This document shows positions 10,970-22,850 of a stretch of 64,000 nucleotides of DNA, piece by piece. Origin of the DNA: Elysia chlorotica (Eukaryota; Mollusca; Gastropoda; Plakobranchidae); NCBI GenBank assembly GCA_003991915.1, contig RQTK01000697.1:32081-96080 (forward strand), written 5' to 3'. The position numbers were made by a program, and so were the translations under genes. The notes below the pieces were generated by a model. It worked only from the letters and a program-made list of their open reading frames with translations, did not search any database and was not told where the DNA came from. Each line of letters starts with the position of its first letter. Within the stretch, counting starts at the first letter, position 1.

Positions 10970-11578
10970 TTTTTTTATTTTTAAGATAGAAAATCCCTGT
11001 TCCCCTTTCCCAACCCTCCCCGTAAACAAAACACAAATCCTTTCCAAAAAATATTTTTGCCTTCCCTAGTTTTGAAGAGAAGGAAAAAAAAAACATTAAA
11101 AATCTGTATTGGTCTTTGAGCAAACAAAAAAATAAGGTTTCGGATTCAGCTTAAGTTAAAGTATTAATATGATTACTGTTGACTGAATAAGAACATCTCT
11201 CGAAAATACCCACACGTCAAGGCGTTTGATCTTATTTTCACGCGTACATCATTCTGTTTATCACACTGTTAGCACAGTTTGCACTGTAAGCATAGTTCAA
11301 ACTATAGGCTGTGTGGTCTGAGAAAACATAAACTTCCCGTTCTTTCTTGGCTGTAGACATTATTGATCATCTCTTCGAGAATCTAAAAAAAAAATCTCGT
11401 CTCTCATACCGCTTCTTACTTTCACATGGGTGCGCAAAAATATATAGTTTAATAAAAATAATGTGTGTATGCTTCGATCGGTTTTTTGCAAATTATGTTT
11501 TTAGTACGTTTCTTCTCCGAAGATCGATCTTGGTTGGGTTCTTCTTTAGAACTGAACTTCTTCTGATAATTATGTTGT
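10970..11578. other. right-arm-specific DNA, no gene seen
   Basis: Unique AT-rich sequence with no counterpart in the left arm. The open frames at 10878-11123 (minus) and 11347-11580 (plus) have no recognisable domain. Confidence 0.5.
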
Positions 11579-11739
11579 AACTATTGGGTTTGCACTGGGT
11601 TTAACGAGTTCGTGTTCTAGTCAGTATCACTCGAGTTTTCAAGTAAGAATTCCAAAGAATCCAAGATATATTGAGAAGTTCTTGGTAAGAAATAATCTGC
11701 ATCCTAGATTTAACGTTTAACCTTCCTAAGGAGGATTCT

Positions 11740-12020
11740 ATACGGCGATAGGTAACAAGACTAACCTCTTATTATGTCACGTGCTACCTTAAAGACAGTA
11801 CGGGTATATGAAAGCTCCTTTCACATTAATCCATATCCTGCAAGAAATATTTGTTTTCAAAAACCATTGTGTTTCTGGGATTTTATGAATGTTTTGTACA
11901 TAGTAAAGATGCCCTGAAAGGGATTTTGGAATTTTTGTTTTGTTTTTCGGGTAGTTTCACATTAAACAGACACCGACCCAGCAAGTAAGGGACTAAATCT
12001 GTCTCGACACGGAGTCCAAA
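11740..12020 (-). mobile_element. old SINE body, right-arm copy
   Basis: On the minus strand this reads ...TACTTGCTGGGTCGGTGTC... and later GGTAGCACGTGACATAATA, matching the common SINE body and the inverted copy at 6425-6650. The tRNA head has decayed beyond confident recognition. Confidence 0.6.
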
Positions 12021-12693
12021 CACTCTACAGCTCATCCTTGGGAATTACATCTTGGCGAAAATGTTTCTGAATTTCTGTCTATATAATACTATAAAAACAT
12101 AAAATGTATCATTGCAATATTATCTGATAACATTACCAAGTATTTAAACGTGTAAAATAACCCCCGAATCCTTTACTAAACAGCCATTTTACCAATTTCA
12201 GATGAATCCATAAACTCGCATTTTCCTTTTCAGCCTTTATGATTCCTTCCAGATTCCCAGAGGCAGTGCATGCAAAAAATCCATCTTTTATCTACCGGTA
12301 GAGGTTAGTATTTCACTCATGGCAGTTTTGGTTTTTTTTAAACATCGAATCTGCGCAGGTTGTGCTGTTCTGATTTATTCCAAAGCTGATCCAAATAGAA
12401 GTTACTGATGCATTGGCATAATGCATATGTTTCTGTTCAGAGCAACGTTGTTTTAATCCATTTAATACGTTAAATAGTGTAGAATTGTTCTTATTAGATT
12501 TTCACACAATATATTTGCCCAGACACACAAGTCTTTAATTATATCTGCAGGTTAAAAACAATAATTTAAAAAAAAATATTATGAAGAGATGTTAATGCGT
12601 TTGAAATTAAAAGCTTTTATTTCATGATCAAATGCCAAAGTAATTTATTACCCGAAGCTAATTTTTTAACAATTATATCTTACTTTAAAAAAA

Positions 12694-12695
12694 AT

Positions 12696-12733
<38 letters not shown>

Positions 12734-12735
12734 TA
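12694..12735. repeat. compound (CA)n(TA)n microsatellite
   Basis: About twelve CA units run directly into about seven TA units. The array lies beside an arm-matching segment but has no long counterpart in the left arm. Confidence 0.95.
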
Positions 12736-13019
12736 TTATATCTTGTTTTTTTTCTTCTTTGCTTAAAAAAAGTTACGGAAACATTCAATATTTAAATTGT
12801 GCTTTAGATTATACATTTATCATCTAGAACAAGTTGGGACGTTAAATGATAAAATTTCTAACATTAACAAATATAGCCAGTAAGATGTAATTGCTGTGAA
12901 AATCACAGTTTCCGGAGGAGGGTTGTTAGCGATATTTGTTCAAATAATGTTACATGTTTATAACGTACATTGAATGCATATCAATCTTTTCCTAAAAATA
13001 GTTTGAAATGTTTGTAACA

Positions 13020-13769
13020 AGATATCGACAATATCGTACACAACAATGGCTATTCAAAATATGACCATTAATGTTGGTATGTCTGTAACGCCGAATTTAT
13101 TCAAAAGCTATGCAGTGTGAAATTTTTTTTATAATAAGACAAAATGGTATTTAATTGCTCTTGTTTGCTCATTATCACTTCCTTATTACCTGCAAGTAAG
13201 TTGATCTGCTTCATTATTCATTACGCATTTCAGTAAAAGATCAATGATCACCATCAGTCTCCTAGATTTACCTCAAATGAAAGACACAATAATTTTGATT
13301 GCCAGACATTATGTGCAATACTACCTTCACACCATTATAACTTTAGTCTTTCCTTTGGACCTGTAAAAACGCATAGTGGATTTTGCCAGCTTGCTAAGCA
13401 CTGCCCTGCACATGCTGGGCTGCTACGTACTTCAGTAGCTGACAATTTTTAAGTCTCAATATTTATAGGATAACACTTAACAACTTTCAGGAACTCAGAG
13501 GAAAAAAAGGTATATTCAATTTAGCCTATTTTGAAGTCTTCCATGGTTAACTTATGTTTTAATGGTTGCTAGTTATGCCATTTTTTTTTCGATCGATGAA
13601 TAGCAGTGCGCATAATTTAGCTACTCTCATAGACGTCCCTAAGAAATTCAGTCACTCTAGTCTTAAAAAAACTGAGGGAATTTATCACTCTTTCAGCAAT
13701 GATTATGTCTCCGAATACGATGCCAAAAATATGCTAACTAGGATTTCTTGTACAATACAACAACAACAA

Positions 13770-13841
<72 letters not shown>

Positions 13842-13850
13842 CTGCTTTGT
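13020..13850. other. right-arm-specific segment with (CAA)n
   Basis: This segment has no counterpart between left-arm positions of about 5150 and 5290. It ends in a CAA array at about 13756-13842 that creates a polyglutamine run in a 117-codon frame (13566-13919). Residues before the run show no recognisable domain, and the frame crosses into arm-homologous DNA that is non-coding in the left arm. Confidence 0.6.
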
Positions 13851-14448
13851 TACTTTAAAGCTTTTTTAATGATAAAAAAAATTAGAATGGCTATTCGGCT
13901 AGAACAAATAGTTAAATAATACAAAACCCTAAGCTTTGAGTCTTTGAATTTTTTCTAGATGGTTAGATAAGAAATAATAATGGGCCTTTAACAGTCGACA
14001 AAAGCAGATGAGAGCGCAGTGTTATTCCTTTGATGCATATTTTAAAAGTAGTGAGTATTCGAGGTTCTAAGATCGCACATAGTTAAGGATCCCATTTCGA
14101 ATCCCCTTTAGGATCCCATAGGGAAGTTACATCAGGGAGGAAAGCTTTGCCCTCCCTACCATGACAGTGGGCACTTGGAAATAGCCTAGAGAATATCGTA
14201 CCTTGAAACATACAGGATGCTCGTACACTTGAAGATGTGGTGTTTTTTTTTCAATAAAACTTTCATAAGAAAGTCACCTTATTTGAATATGAGTGATCCC
14301 TCGTTATCTGATGCCATTACAGAGACAAGATCCATGATTTTGAGATATGTCCCACAGTGGAGAGAACATGAAAGCAAGCTTCATAAAAATACTTTTTGTC
14401 CTTTTTCAAACAGACTTTCTTTGATCAAAGAGAATCCTTCACAAAGAG

Positions 14449-14614
14449 CTATGAATTACGGTTTGTGGACAGGAGTCATTAGGATATCTGACCTTCCAAA
14501 ATCTTTGATGGAGCAAGGGAAATAAAACATGCTAGTTAGCTGTATTCTTGCTTGACAACAAAATCTCAAAACATTTTCCCGGATGCTCTTTAAATCTAGC
14601 CCTTCTTGTTTCAT
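14449..14614. other. hyperconserved island 1, right-arm copy
   Basis: Reverse-complement partner of 4391-4556 with three substitutions in about 165 bp. Both strands are open across it: minus 14653-14456 carries the frame conserved with the left arm, and plus 14217-14525 ends ...SLMEQGK. No product is recognised. Confidence 0.6.
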
Positions 14615-14789
14615 TCCGCACAGACTCTTCAACCTGTCATCTGTCACAATCATTAATCACCTTGCTATTTTCTCCTTCTTTAAAACAATCCGAGCTTCTC
14701 CAAAGGGAAGTGGTTTTATTTTGTTCCTGTCTTTCAGATCTTATTTTGTGGTTTTGTTTTTTCATTCTTGCATAATATCTATATATCTA

Positions 14790-14805
14790 TCTCTTCCCTC
14801 TCTCT

Positions 14806-14849
<44 letters not shown>

Positions 14850-14965
14850 CCTCTCATTCTCTTTCTCACTCGCTTTGTATCTATCTCTTTTCCCAGACCT
14901 CTTTGCTCTCTTCCTCTCACTGTACCTATCTCTTTTCTCTATTTCTCTCTCTCTCTTACTCTCTT
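14790..14965. repeat. pyrimidine-rich tract with (CT)n
   Basis: Contains a pure CT run at 14814-14844 and imperfect CT to 14965. It is the inverted equivalent of the purine tract at 3968-4200 in the left arm. Confidence 0.9.
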
Positions 14966-15364
14966 TTTTAACATTAATTCAATGTTGCAAACCACTTCTA
15001 GCATCTTTAAAATTATTTTTATTCCTTTTTAGGCTGTGCTTATCTTTGCCTGGTCTCTTTATCTCTTCCTTAGTCGCATTATGCTCCTAATAATTATATA
15101 ACCCATTCTGTCTCTGTTGTGTAAATCGATTTTCATTAATAACTCTTCTATTTTTCTCCATCGCTCTTTCCCTCTCTGCATCTGTTTGTCTGTCTATCTG
15201 GTTGTCACTCTGTCGCCCTACATGCCACTATTTAATGTTTCTTTTAAAAATAAGAAGGAGCAATTGAAGAAAATAATTTAGTCACAAGTTTATTCGATAA
15301 AATTTATCATTATTTAATAATGTTCATGGAATTAAAACGCTTCTAAAAATCAATAAGGTTTCCC

Positions 15365-15368
<4 letters not shown>

Positions 15369-15405
<37 letters not shown>
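15369..15405. repeat. (CT)n microsatellite
   Basis: A pure CT run just outside the detectable outer end of the right palindrome arm. Confidence 0.95.
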
Positions 15406-15407
<2 letters not shown>

Positions 15408-15539
15408 GTTCACTCGATCATTTGCTATTTTATTCACGGAATATATATCATTTTACATTCAAGAGATAGACCTTCATTTCCATGCATATGTCGACACTGA
15501 ACGTCAACAGACTTGTCATAATCTCTTATTCATAGGACC

Positions 15540-15807
15540 CTGAGGGAGACTGCGCCGGAGATATAGACAGAGAAGGAGACAGACAGCGACAAAGACAGAG
15601 ACGGAGAGAACAACGGAGACAGAGACAGAGATGAGACAAAGACAGAGACTGAGACGGAGCCAGAGACAGAGACAACGACACAGAGAAAGACAGAGACGGA
15701 GATGGAGAGAAAAACGGAGACAGAGAAAAATATGGAGACAAAGGCAGAGATGGAGACGGAGACAGAGACAAACAGAGTCAGAGTTAGAGAGGGAGATGAA
15801 GACAGAG

Positions 15808-15895
<88 letters not shown>

Positions 15896-16090
15896 GAGAG
15901 AGATGGGAAGTAGGTTTATAGGTAGGAAGTAAAAGGCAAAAATAAAGAAAAAGAAAGCAGCCAAGTGAGAAAAAGGTTGATCTTGGGAAGAAAAGGAGAG
16001 TGGCTTGAGAAGTTGAGAGAAAGAAAAGAACGCAAGAGAGATTAAAAAAAGATAATAAGATTGAGAAGAGGTTGAGAGAAAAGCAAAAGA
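15540..16090. repeat. long purine tract with (AG)41
   Basis: An imperfect GAGACA/GACGGA repeat (15540-15810) leads into a pure AG run of about 82 bp (15811-15892) and a purine-rich tail. It supports open frames over 200 codons on the minus strand that are entirely Ser/Leu/Phe and Cys/Leu repeat translation. Confidence 0.95.
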
Positions 16091-16277
16091 AAAAGATTGT
16101 GCTGAGATCGGAAGATAAAAGTACGTGACCAATAATCGCTACAATGAACAAATTTAATAATGAATGACTAAAATGTATACTAAATACATACTTCCTATAA
16201 ACACCCTTTTGGATCCAAAAATCCTAACCATTTTTACTGATATAATAGTATGTTACATAGATTTGGACGTTTGTAAA

Positions 16278-16303
16278 AACTTTTTATCACACTCTCTCCC
16301 TAT

Positions 16304-16354
<51 letters not shown>

Positions 16355-16425
16355 CTCTATCCATTCTTCCATCTGTTTCTCGCTTTCTCTGTCTTTCTCC
16401 CTCTCCTACACTTTTATTTCTCTCA
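16278..16425. repeat. (C)n(CT)n pyrimidine tract
   Basis: A run of nine C residues is followed by a pure CT array at about 16313-16350 and imperfect CT to 16425. Confidence 0.93.
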
Positions 16426-16499
16426 AGTTCTCATACGGTTTGTTTGCATTCCCAAAATAATGATCCTAAATCCTATATTTTCTAACTTGCACTTTCTCA

Positions 16500-16750
16500 T
16501 CTCGACCTGGCAAGACATCCTATCTCTATTGCCCTGAGGACAGCCAGGAAAAAATAAGTGTTGACGCAGATGCTGCTGAACAGTGTAGAGTAGTTTTCCA
16601 CCTAGGTTTGACTCGAGAGAAAGGTTCCCAATTGATGGGCTGGATCGGGGCTATTTACACAGGAGTTTTCCTACAAGCTGGCGGATTGCTGGCAAACACG
16701 GCCGCGGCGGGCTTTCCTTCACCATCATTAGAATTCTCAAGAGACTTGAG
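16500..16750. other. GC-richer unique block
   Basis: Between two simple-repeat tracts lies about 250 bp with clearly higher G+C, including GGCCGCGGCGGGC near 16700, and no repeats. No long frame crosses it. It could be a conserved noncoding element or a degraded exon, but nothing specific is recognised. Confidence 0.35.
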
Positions 16751-16799
16751 AAAATCATTTCATTAGGAAAATAGGTTGGAATTTAGAAAAAAATAAACG

Positions 16800-16997
16800 G
16801 ATTGTATAAAAGGAAAAGATAGAAAGAGAGAAATAGAGAGAGAAGAGAAGGAGAGAGAGAGTGAGAGAGAAAGAGATAGGAAGAGAGAGGAAGGGAGAAA
16901 ACTAAAGGAGATAAAAAAAAATTAGAAAGAGAGAGGGGATGGAAAACTAAAGGAGAGAGAAAACGAAGAAAGAGACAGAGAGAAAGAGAGAGAGAAG

Positions 16998-17031
<34 letters not shown>

Positions 17032-17045
17032 TTGGAAGAAAGACA
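16800..17045. repeat. imperfect purine-rich tract
   Basis: Interrupted AG, GAAA and GGAA runs with short pure AG at about 16995-17020. The minus-strand open frame is repeat translation. Confidence 0.9.
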
Positions 17046-17700
17046 TAGACTAAAAAGAATCTGCGAGGTACTGACACCTACAATTAGTATATTACTAAAA
17101 TAAATCACTACAACAAAGTTAGACAAACACAGAAACGTAAAAGAAAGATAGCAGATTGATTAATATAGAGAATAGCAAGCTTGGTGGGCATATCTATAGA
17201 TAGATAAATATATTGACAGGTGACATTGATGAATAGATATTAAATCCTAATGCTGCCTGTTTCCTCATTTTTGTTATATTAAGGATTGGATGTATCTTAG
17301 TTGCACGAATTGTTTTCTTCTCAGCATTTATTCCATTCATCTGCGACAAAGATCAGTCATACAAAGAACGACAAAAACAACAATAATTAATTTCATTTAT
17401 ATAGAATCTAGTAACAACTTCAATTATTTTTGACTATTTTTGGTAATCCTGCAACACTCAGTATGTTAATTATAAACTGAGACTGACTCGTGTGATAAAC
17501 TCTTGAATCGTGACGTTTCAAGCTAACATCAGAGACATTAATCTTTAGCGAGATGTCTCACAAAAAGAGAACTCGCAGTGTGATTTGTACGGTGAGCTAG
17601 CGTGACGCGTGTTTGCTCTACTTCTGTCTTGAAATTAAGGCGATTGCGTAATGTTCAGACTGATATTTTCCCAAGGAAGCGCTTATATAACCTACTGGTA
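17046..17700. other. unique AT-rich DNA, no gene seen
   Basis: No repeat, RNA or supported coding frame is visible. The sequence becomes less AT-rich after 17,500, ahead of the SINE. Confidence 0.5.
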
Positions 17701-17710
17701 GCCTACATGA

Positions 17711-17973
17711 TGTTGTTGTTGTTGTTGTTGTTGAGTTGGTTTAAAGTCCAATATCAGCACTATATAGCCTATATTGTGGACCGGCCCCAAGACTAACGCC
17801 TGACAGTTTTATGTGCTGCCACACACGAGCGAGACAAGGCAGGGATGCCATGACTCCTGTTTCAGTCGGTCACATTATACTGACACCGACCCAACCAGTA
17901 GGGAACGCAATCGCCAGGACTCGAACTCGGACCTTTTGCGTCGGAAGCCGATGTTTTACCCCAGGACCACCAC
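17711..17973 (-). mobile_element. near-full-length tRNA-derived SINE with 10-bp TSD
   Basis: The target site duplication GCCTACATGA sits at 17701-17710 and 17974-17983. On the minus strand the head carries GGGGTAAAACATCGGC and a strong B box, GAGTTCGAGTCCTGGC. The body then has GGTTGGGTCGGTGTC and GTGTGGCAGCACATAA, and a conserved 3' end, TGGACTTTAAACCAAC, followed by a short (CAA)n tail. It is the best-preserved copy of the window's main SINE family. LINE-driven mobilisation is expected for such elements. The partner LINE is not identified. Confidence 0.92.
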
Positions 17974-17999
17974 GCCTACATGAGGTACTTGTTCTCCAT

Positions 18000-18031
18000 A
18001 GAGGGAGGGAGAGAATTCTCTCCCTCTCTCC
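18000..18031. repeat. near-perfect palindrome around an EcoRI-like centre
   Basis: GAGGGAGGGAGAGAATTC is mirrored by GAATTCTCTCCCTCTCTC with one mismatch, able to form a hairpin or cruciform with arms of about 15 bp. It abuts the SINE's target duplication. Confidence 0.8.
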
Positions 18032-18705
18032 GGGTTTAACGTCTCCTAGGTTCCCCTGGGGGATCCTATACGGCGAAACATGAGGTACCACACAGGGCAG
18101 TACCTTATATGGGCTACCTATTCCTATTCCTCATGTCCTTGCTCTTTCTTTATCAACAAAGCAGGTAGACACAAGCCGCTGACCAATCACGTTTGTTCTT
18201 GGGTACAGGGTATCGAGCATTGTCTTGGATGGGGCTAAGCCTAATTGTACATATGGCCTCTCATGGCTTATCTCGTCATTGATCCTCTCAGTGCACTATA
18301 GACACACGATTGTGTAGGCCAACTCATCGTCTAGAGCTCACATTGGTAGCTTTATTTCTATTAGTAAATACAAAAGCCCTCCGACCATACCACATTGGTT
18401 TTCGTATTCAGTTTGCAATCACACGCATAAAATAAATTGTTTTTACTAAAGCCTTAGCCAGATCTTTTGAACCAAAGTGTTTGGCATTTGGTGATATTTC
18501 TAGATCTAAAAATAAGTTTCCATACTGTAAACACAAGAGCTGATCACGCTTGCTGTGAATTTTTAAGTCCATAAAAAATACAAATAGGTAGAGAAAAGAT
18601 AAAAAAAAGCGTGGTGTAGTCAATCTAGGAGAGAAAGAATGAAGGGCGGAAATCGGAAAACAAAGAATGGGAGGATAATGAATGATAAATAGAACACCTC
18701 AGGCT
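18032..18705. other. unique DNA, no gene seen
   Basis: The segment near 18045-18075 (GGGGGATCCTATACGG) resembles short sequences in the palindrome arms near 11740 (GATTCTATACGGCG). The rest is unique. The open frame at 18408-18623 (minus) has no recognisable features. Confidence 0.45.
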
Positions 18706-18708
18706 AAC

Positions 18709-18710
<2 letters not shown>

Positions 18711-18751
<41 letters not shown>

Positions 18752-18933
18752 GAGAGAAAGAGAGAGCGAGAGAGTGAGAGAGAGAGAGAGAGGGAAGGGC
18801 AGAGAAAAGGTGAAAGGAAGATAAAAAGATAAAGATTTATTAATTAAAAAAAAACATTAGATAGAGATTTATTAATTAAAAAAAAACATTAGATAGAGAA
18901 AAAAAACCTAAGGGAAAGAGAGAGAGAGAGAGT

Positions 18934-19014
<81 letters not shown>
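18711..19014. repeat. (AG)n arrays flanking a perfect 32-bp tandem duplication
   Basis: Purine arrays at 18711-18795 and 18915-19014 (pure AG from about 18943) enclose two identical 32-bp units (18833-18864, 18865-18896) beginning AGATTTATTAATT. The second array is one of the longest pure AG runs in the window. Confidence 0.95.
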
Positions 19015-19016
<2 letters not shown>

Positions 19017-19284
19017 TGAAAATATTGATAAAATAATAATATTAATTTGTCACATATTGAAAAAAAATTATCTTAAAATAGGTTGAAATTTTACACGTAG
19101 GAATACTCCAATATTTGACCTCTAAAAACAGAAGAAAACATAATTTTCCCTAGGCATTAGATGAACCCTAATGCGGAAGAATCTTGGAGTTATGTGCATC
19201 ACCAGGAATTACTGGAATTTATTACCAAGTGGATTATCCAACGATAAAAATAATATTTTACTTAAAGCTATGACTTCTGTTTTA

Positions 19285-19540
19285 GTGTCTAGGTGTCCAA
19301 CATTCAGCAGTATATGGGCTATATTTTGAACTAACGCCTGACAATTTTATGTGCCACAACCCTCAAAACATTGTGGAGAGACTTGGACTAATATCTTAAC
19401 GGTTCATATTATACTGTCAACGATCCAGCTAGTAGGGTATGAAATCGGAAAAAAATAAATTTTTGAACGTATGTGCGTTTCGAACCGGGGACCTCCTGAC
19501 TGGGAGACCAACGCTCCAACACCTGAGCCAGTTCGCCCAA
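19285..19540 (-). mobile_element. SINE with a variant tRNA-like head
   Basis: On the minus strand the head reads GGGCGAACTGGCTCAGG, TTGGAGCGTTGGTC and then the B box CCGGTTCGAAACGCAC (plus 19478-19493). After an AT-rich linker it joins a body recognisable by ACAGTATAATATGAACC, TTGTCAGGCGTTAGTTC and GCTGAATGTTGGACACC. That body is the one in the 17,711-17,973 SINE, but the head is different. The acceptor stem does not pair as a real tRNA would. Confidence 0.75.
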
Positions 19541-19815
19541 ATTATGGCTATGAAAAAAGAACCATTTTCATCTTTAAAAACAATGCACATAATTTATGAT
19601 TAGTCTTATTTTCCCTGGGCTCTCAGAGAATCCGATTGATTACTTTTACCTCATTTCCGATGGTTAGTTAAAGCTGCACAATTTACTCAGATGGCATGGT
19701 AAGTTGCGCGTACATCCGATTAATCAATATGCTTTTAACAAATGGACGCAATATTTTAAAATTAATTTAGCAGGCGAATTTTAATTGATCCGTCTCACTG
19801 TTATGTTAGATTTTA
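19541..19815. other. unique AT-rich DNA
   Basis: No gene or repeat is recognised between the SINE and the next purine tract. Confidence 0.4.
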
Positions 19816-19849
19816 TATACTTATATAAAAAGGAAGGAATTAGAAGAAG

Positions 19850-19913
19850 GAATAATGTGTTTGGGCGTGTGAGACACATTGCCTGAGAGATAGATAAGTA
19901 GAGAAAATGAGAA

Positions 19914-19951
<38 letters not shown>

Positions 19952-20070
19952 GTAGAGAAAGAGATATAGAGGGAGTTAGGGGAAGAAAGAGGTAAAGAGA
20001 GGAAGGGAGATAATGAGATAGAGATAGAGAGATATCAAGGGAGAGATAGACATAAAGACATAGAGGGAAA
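19850..20070. repeat. purine-rich tract with (AG)n
   Basis: A pure AG run at about 19917-19948 within GATA/GAGA-rich sequence. Minus-strand frames here are repeat translation. Confidence 0.92.
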
Positions 20071-20329
20071 AACGAGAGATGAGATGGACACATAATGTGC
20101 AAAAGGAGGATTCAAAATCAGCACACAATTGCGCAACATTGACACAGTATTGGGAAATAGTTTGAAACGTTGACACGATGTGCGTGCAGTACCTCTACTT
20201 CACACTCTTGCTCTTCATTTCATAATAACAAGTTTTAACGAATTTTAAAGTAGTCATATTTCATTGGAAAACTCCATTGGGTGTGAAAACTGCCATGTTC
20301 AAGCAATGCTCCATTAATCGTCCATCGAA

Positions 20330-20991
20330 AACTCGCAAACCTGTGGGCGGACTAAAAGATCTGAAGACCGCTTCATTTGTCGATGTACAGTCATCCAGAA
20401 GGGCATTAATTTTTAAGGACGTTTTTCTCTCTCTTCCTCTGTCTGACTGTGCAGGTTTAACTGTTTGTCTCCACCACCACACACTCTATCCGACTCATTA
20501 ATTGTCTATTTTCACCGGAGTTCAATACAGTGTTATGGCAATAGAGCGGATATCTTGCTAAAACAAAGCATAAAGGAAATGATTTATTTAAGAACGTTCA
20601 CGGCGACCATTGTTTCTCGGGCATCGCAATCGTTTGCCGTGTTGTATTCTTTTATTACATACAAGTGAAAAAAACAAAGGACGTCTATATTGCATTACGA
20701 TTAAAAAAAAATGAAAATGGATGTAAAAATAGAAGCAACAAAATATGCTTAGGGACCTGTTAGAATTTTTAACGTTGCAACTAACATGCGTGTGTTTCCT
20801 ACAAAACAAAGTACAGCAGCCTTTTGTATGACAGATACTCTTTTTTAAAATTTTGTTTCTGTTGGGTCTCTCTCTCTATCTCTCTTGCCATCTATCTCTC
20901 TATCTCAACTCTCTCTTTCTAAACAGATTGAAATACACCGCTTGATTTGCGGATGCACAGTCAACCAGAAAGGCATTAAATATTTCAGAAC

Positions 20992-21065
<74 letters not shown>

Positions 21066-21320
21066 CTCTATGTTTCAGTTTGTTTCAATCGCCACATACT
21101 CTATCCGACTCGTTTTCTATTTTCACCGGAGGACAATACAATGTTTTGGCAAAAGCATAGCTCTTTCAAGCATAAAGAAAAAGGTATATTTAAATCATTT
21201 AAGGCTCTATACTGAGTCTCAGGCTTCATAGTTTAAAGCATCGCGTGCCTTATTCTCTTCTTTTTTCGACAAGTGAAAAAATACAACAAAGGATGCCTAG
21301 TATAAATCATGACGATAAAA
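20330..21320. repeat. diverged tandem duplication of ~0.6 kb
   Basis: Copy 1 (about 20330-20700) and copy 2 (about 20925-21320) share, in order: GGATGCACAGTCAACCAG-type sequence; CCAGAAGGGCATTAA; a CT-rich stretch; ACACTCTATCCGACTC; TTTTCACCGGAG; and a later ACAAGTGAAAAAA block. The CT segment is short in copy 1 and a pure (CT)n of about 69 bp (20993-21061) in copy 2. No protein is recognised in either copy. Confidence 0.85.
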
Positions 21321-22850
21321 AGAATCAATTACAACCGTAGTGCCTCTAGTGTCTTCTAGTATTATATGCAAAAACTGTAACCATGACATGACAACTTTAG
21401 TTAGCATAATAACAAATTACGATAAAATAATGAGTTATCATAAATCACAATGATCGCTGCTACCTGTATGAATTATGTTGGTAATACATTTTACAATCAC
21501 AAAACAACCCCAAAAATGGATTTTATTCATACCTTTGGCATAAAAGACTTTCATGATCAACAGGAGCTAAATCTCTATGATTTAACAAGATTTCCCTCAC
21601 CTTTATTGTGCTTGAACCATGACTGACGAATCAAAAAAATGTAAAAAAAAAATCCACCCAATTATTAGAAAAAAAAGCTAGAAAAAAATTTACCGTAACA
21701 ATACATAATATGAAATACGCAGAGAAACTATTTCAACACTCCAAAGCCAGATAGTACAGCTAAAGACTTGTTTCTTTTTTTTTTTTTTGCGACAACAACT
21801 AATGGTAATCAGGTTTTCATCAATCATCTTCATAAAAAACAAGAACTCCTTATAAGCAATAAAAAATCATTGACTCCTAAGTGGAGAAGAAAAAGTCGTC
21901 TCGCAGCGAGCCGCTCTGTGGGGAATCTTCACACCTGATTACCCACTGCACGCCTTGCCTGCACCTTAAAGTAATGGGCTGGTACGAGGCTACATCGCCA
22001 CGCTTGACTAGCCAGACTGAAACCACCATTGTGTCACAGGAAACCCGGTGATCGCTGATTGATGAAGTTTCCCCCAGAAAATCTCGCCTTGGGTGTCCGC
22101 AAGTAACTATGCCAATTAGAAGGTTTGTGTTCACGCAAACATTGTACTTAAGAAAAAAATTCTTTGGAATGTATTCTTAAGAAGATGTCCCAGAGGTCTA
22201 ATTTGACTTGGCGGACTTCAGACCTTACTCCCAAGAGGTCTAATTTATCAGAACAAAAAAGAGGATTTGTACACTTTACTTTTAAATTAAAAAAAAAACC
22301 TTTTCTACATAGTTGATTTATAAGAATCACCAAAGATGTTAATGAAGAGAAATATGATGCAAGTTATGATTAAGCTTCTCTAGATTTTTTTGCCTTCGTC
22401 ATGCTATACAGGAAACGGGGGGAAAATAGCGTAGCATACTTGCTTCACAATTTAAATACAAGGAACGATAAAATTCATAACATAAAAAATAATCAAACGA
22501 CGCGTTAGACTCGTTACCATTAAATTCAAATCCAACCTTTATCAAATTCACCTACATCCGTCTGTTGAAATAAAGATTATAAATGCACAAAATACAACAT
22601 TTGAAAAAAAATTAGGACAGAAAATATTGTTTCCAGCTTATGAGGTTATGAGAAGTCGGTGACGATTATTGAAATTTACTGAGCAGAAATTTACAAGAAA
22701 CGTATTAAACTCAATTTGATCGAACCAACTTAGGAATTGCTGAAAATTGAAATCCGATTATGGTTACATAATTATAACAAAATCGTTTTTGCTATGTTTC
22801 CTAAACTGCCTCTTAGAATTTTGTGTTAGGTGTCGCAAGGTCCAGTGCTG
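21321..22850. other. mostly unique DNA, no gene seen
   Basis: AT-rich, apart from a GC-richer block at about 21890-22120 that contains an 85-codon minus-strand frame (21877-22134) with no recognisable domain. No RNA or mobile element is identified. Confidence 0.5.

Larger units (their letters stand above)
9795..15340 (-). repeat. right arm of the ~12-kb imperfect palindrome
   Basis: This is the inverted counterpart of about 3,700-7,910. It is longer than the left arm because it contains arm-specific DNA at about 10.5-11.57 kb (GT/CT tracts and a 47-bp tandem pair) and about 13.0-13.85 kb (including a CAA array). It lacks the SINE present at 6117-6346. Alignment to the left arm is collinear throughout, with the coordinate sum drifting from about 17.7 kb inside to about 19.0 kb outside because of indels. 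No coding signature or terminal target duplication was found. Confidence 0.88.

Noticed and set aside
13566-13919. 117-codon frame with a polyglutamine run
   Set aside because: The run is a CAA microsatellite in arm-specific DNA. The surrounding residues show no domain and the matching left-arm sequence has no frame.
15516-16151. 211- and 200-codon open frames on the minus strand
   Set aside because: They are Leu/Ser/Phe and Cys/Leu translations of AG/CT-type repeats, as are similar frames at 3032-3530, 3834-4250, 7001-7360, 16783-17046, 29013-29278, 54984-55492 and 63087-63320.
19478-19540. tRNA gene
   Set aside because: Good A and B boxes but the acceptor and anticodon stems do not pair, and it is joined to a SINE body. 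The same applies to the heads at 1336, 8742, 17940, 34560 and 60925.
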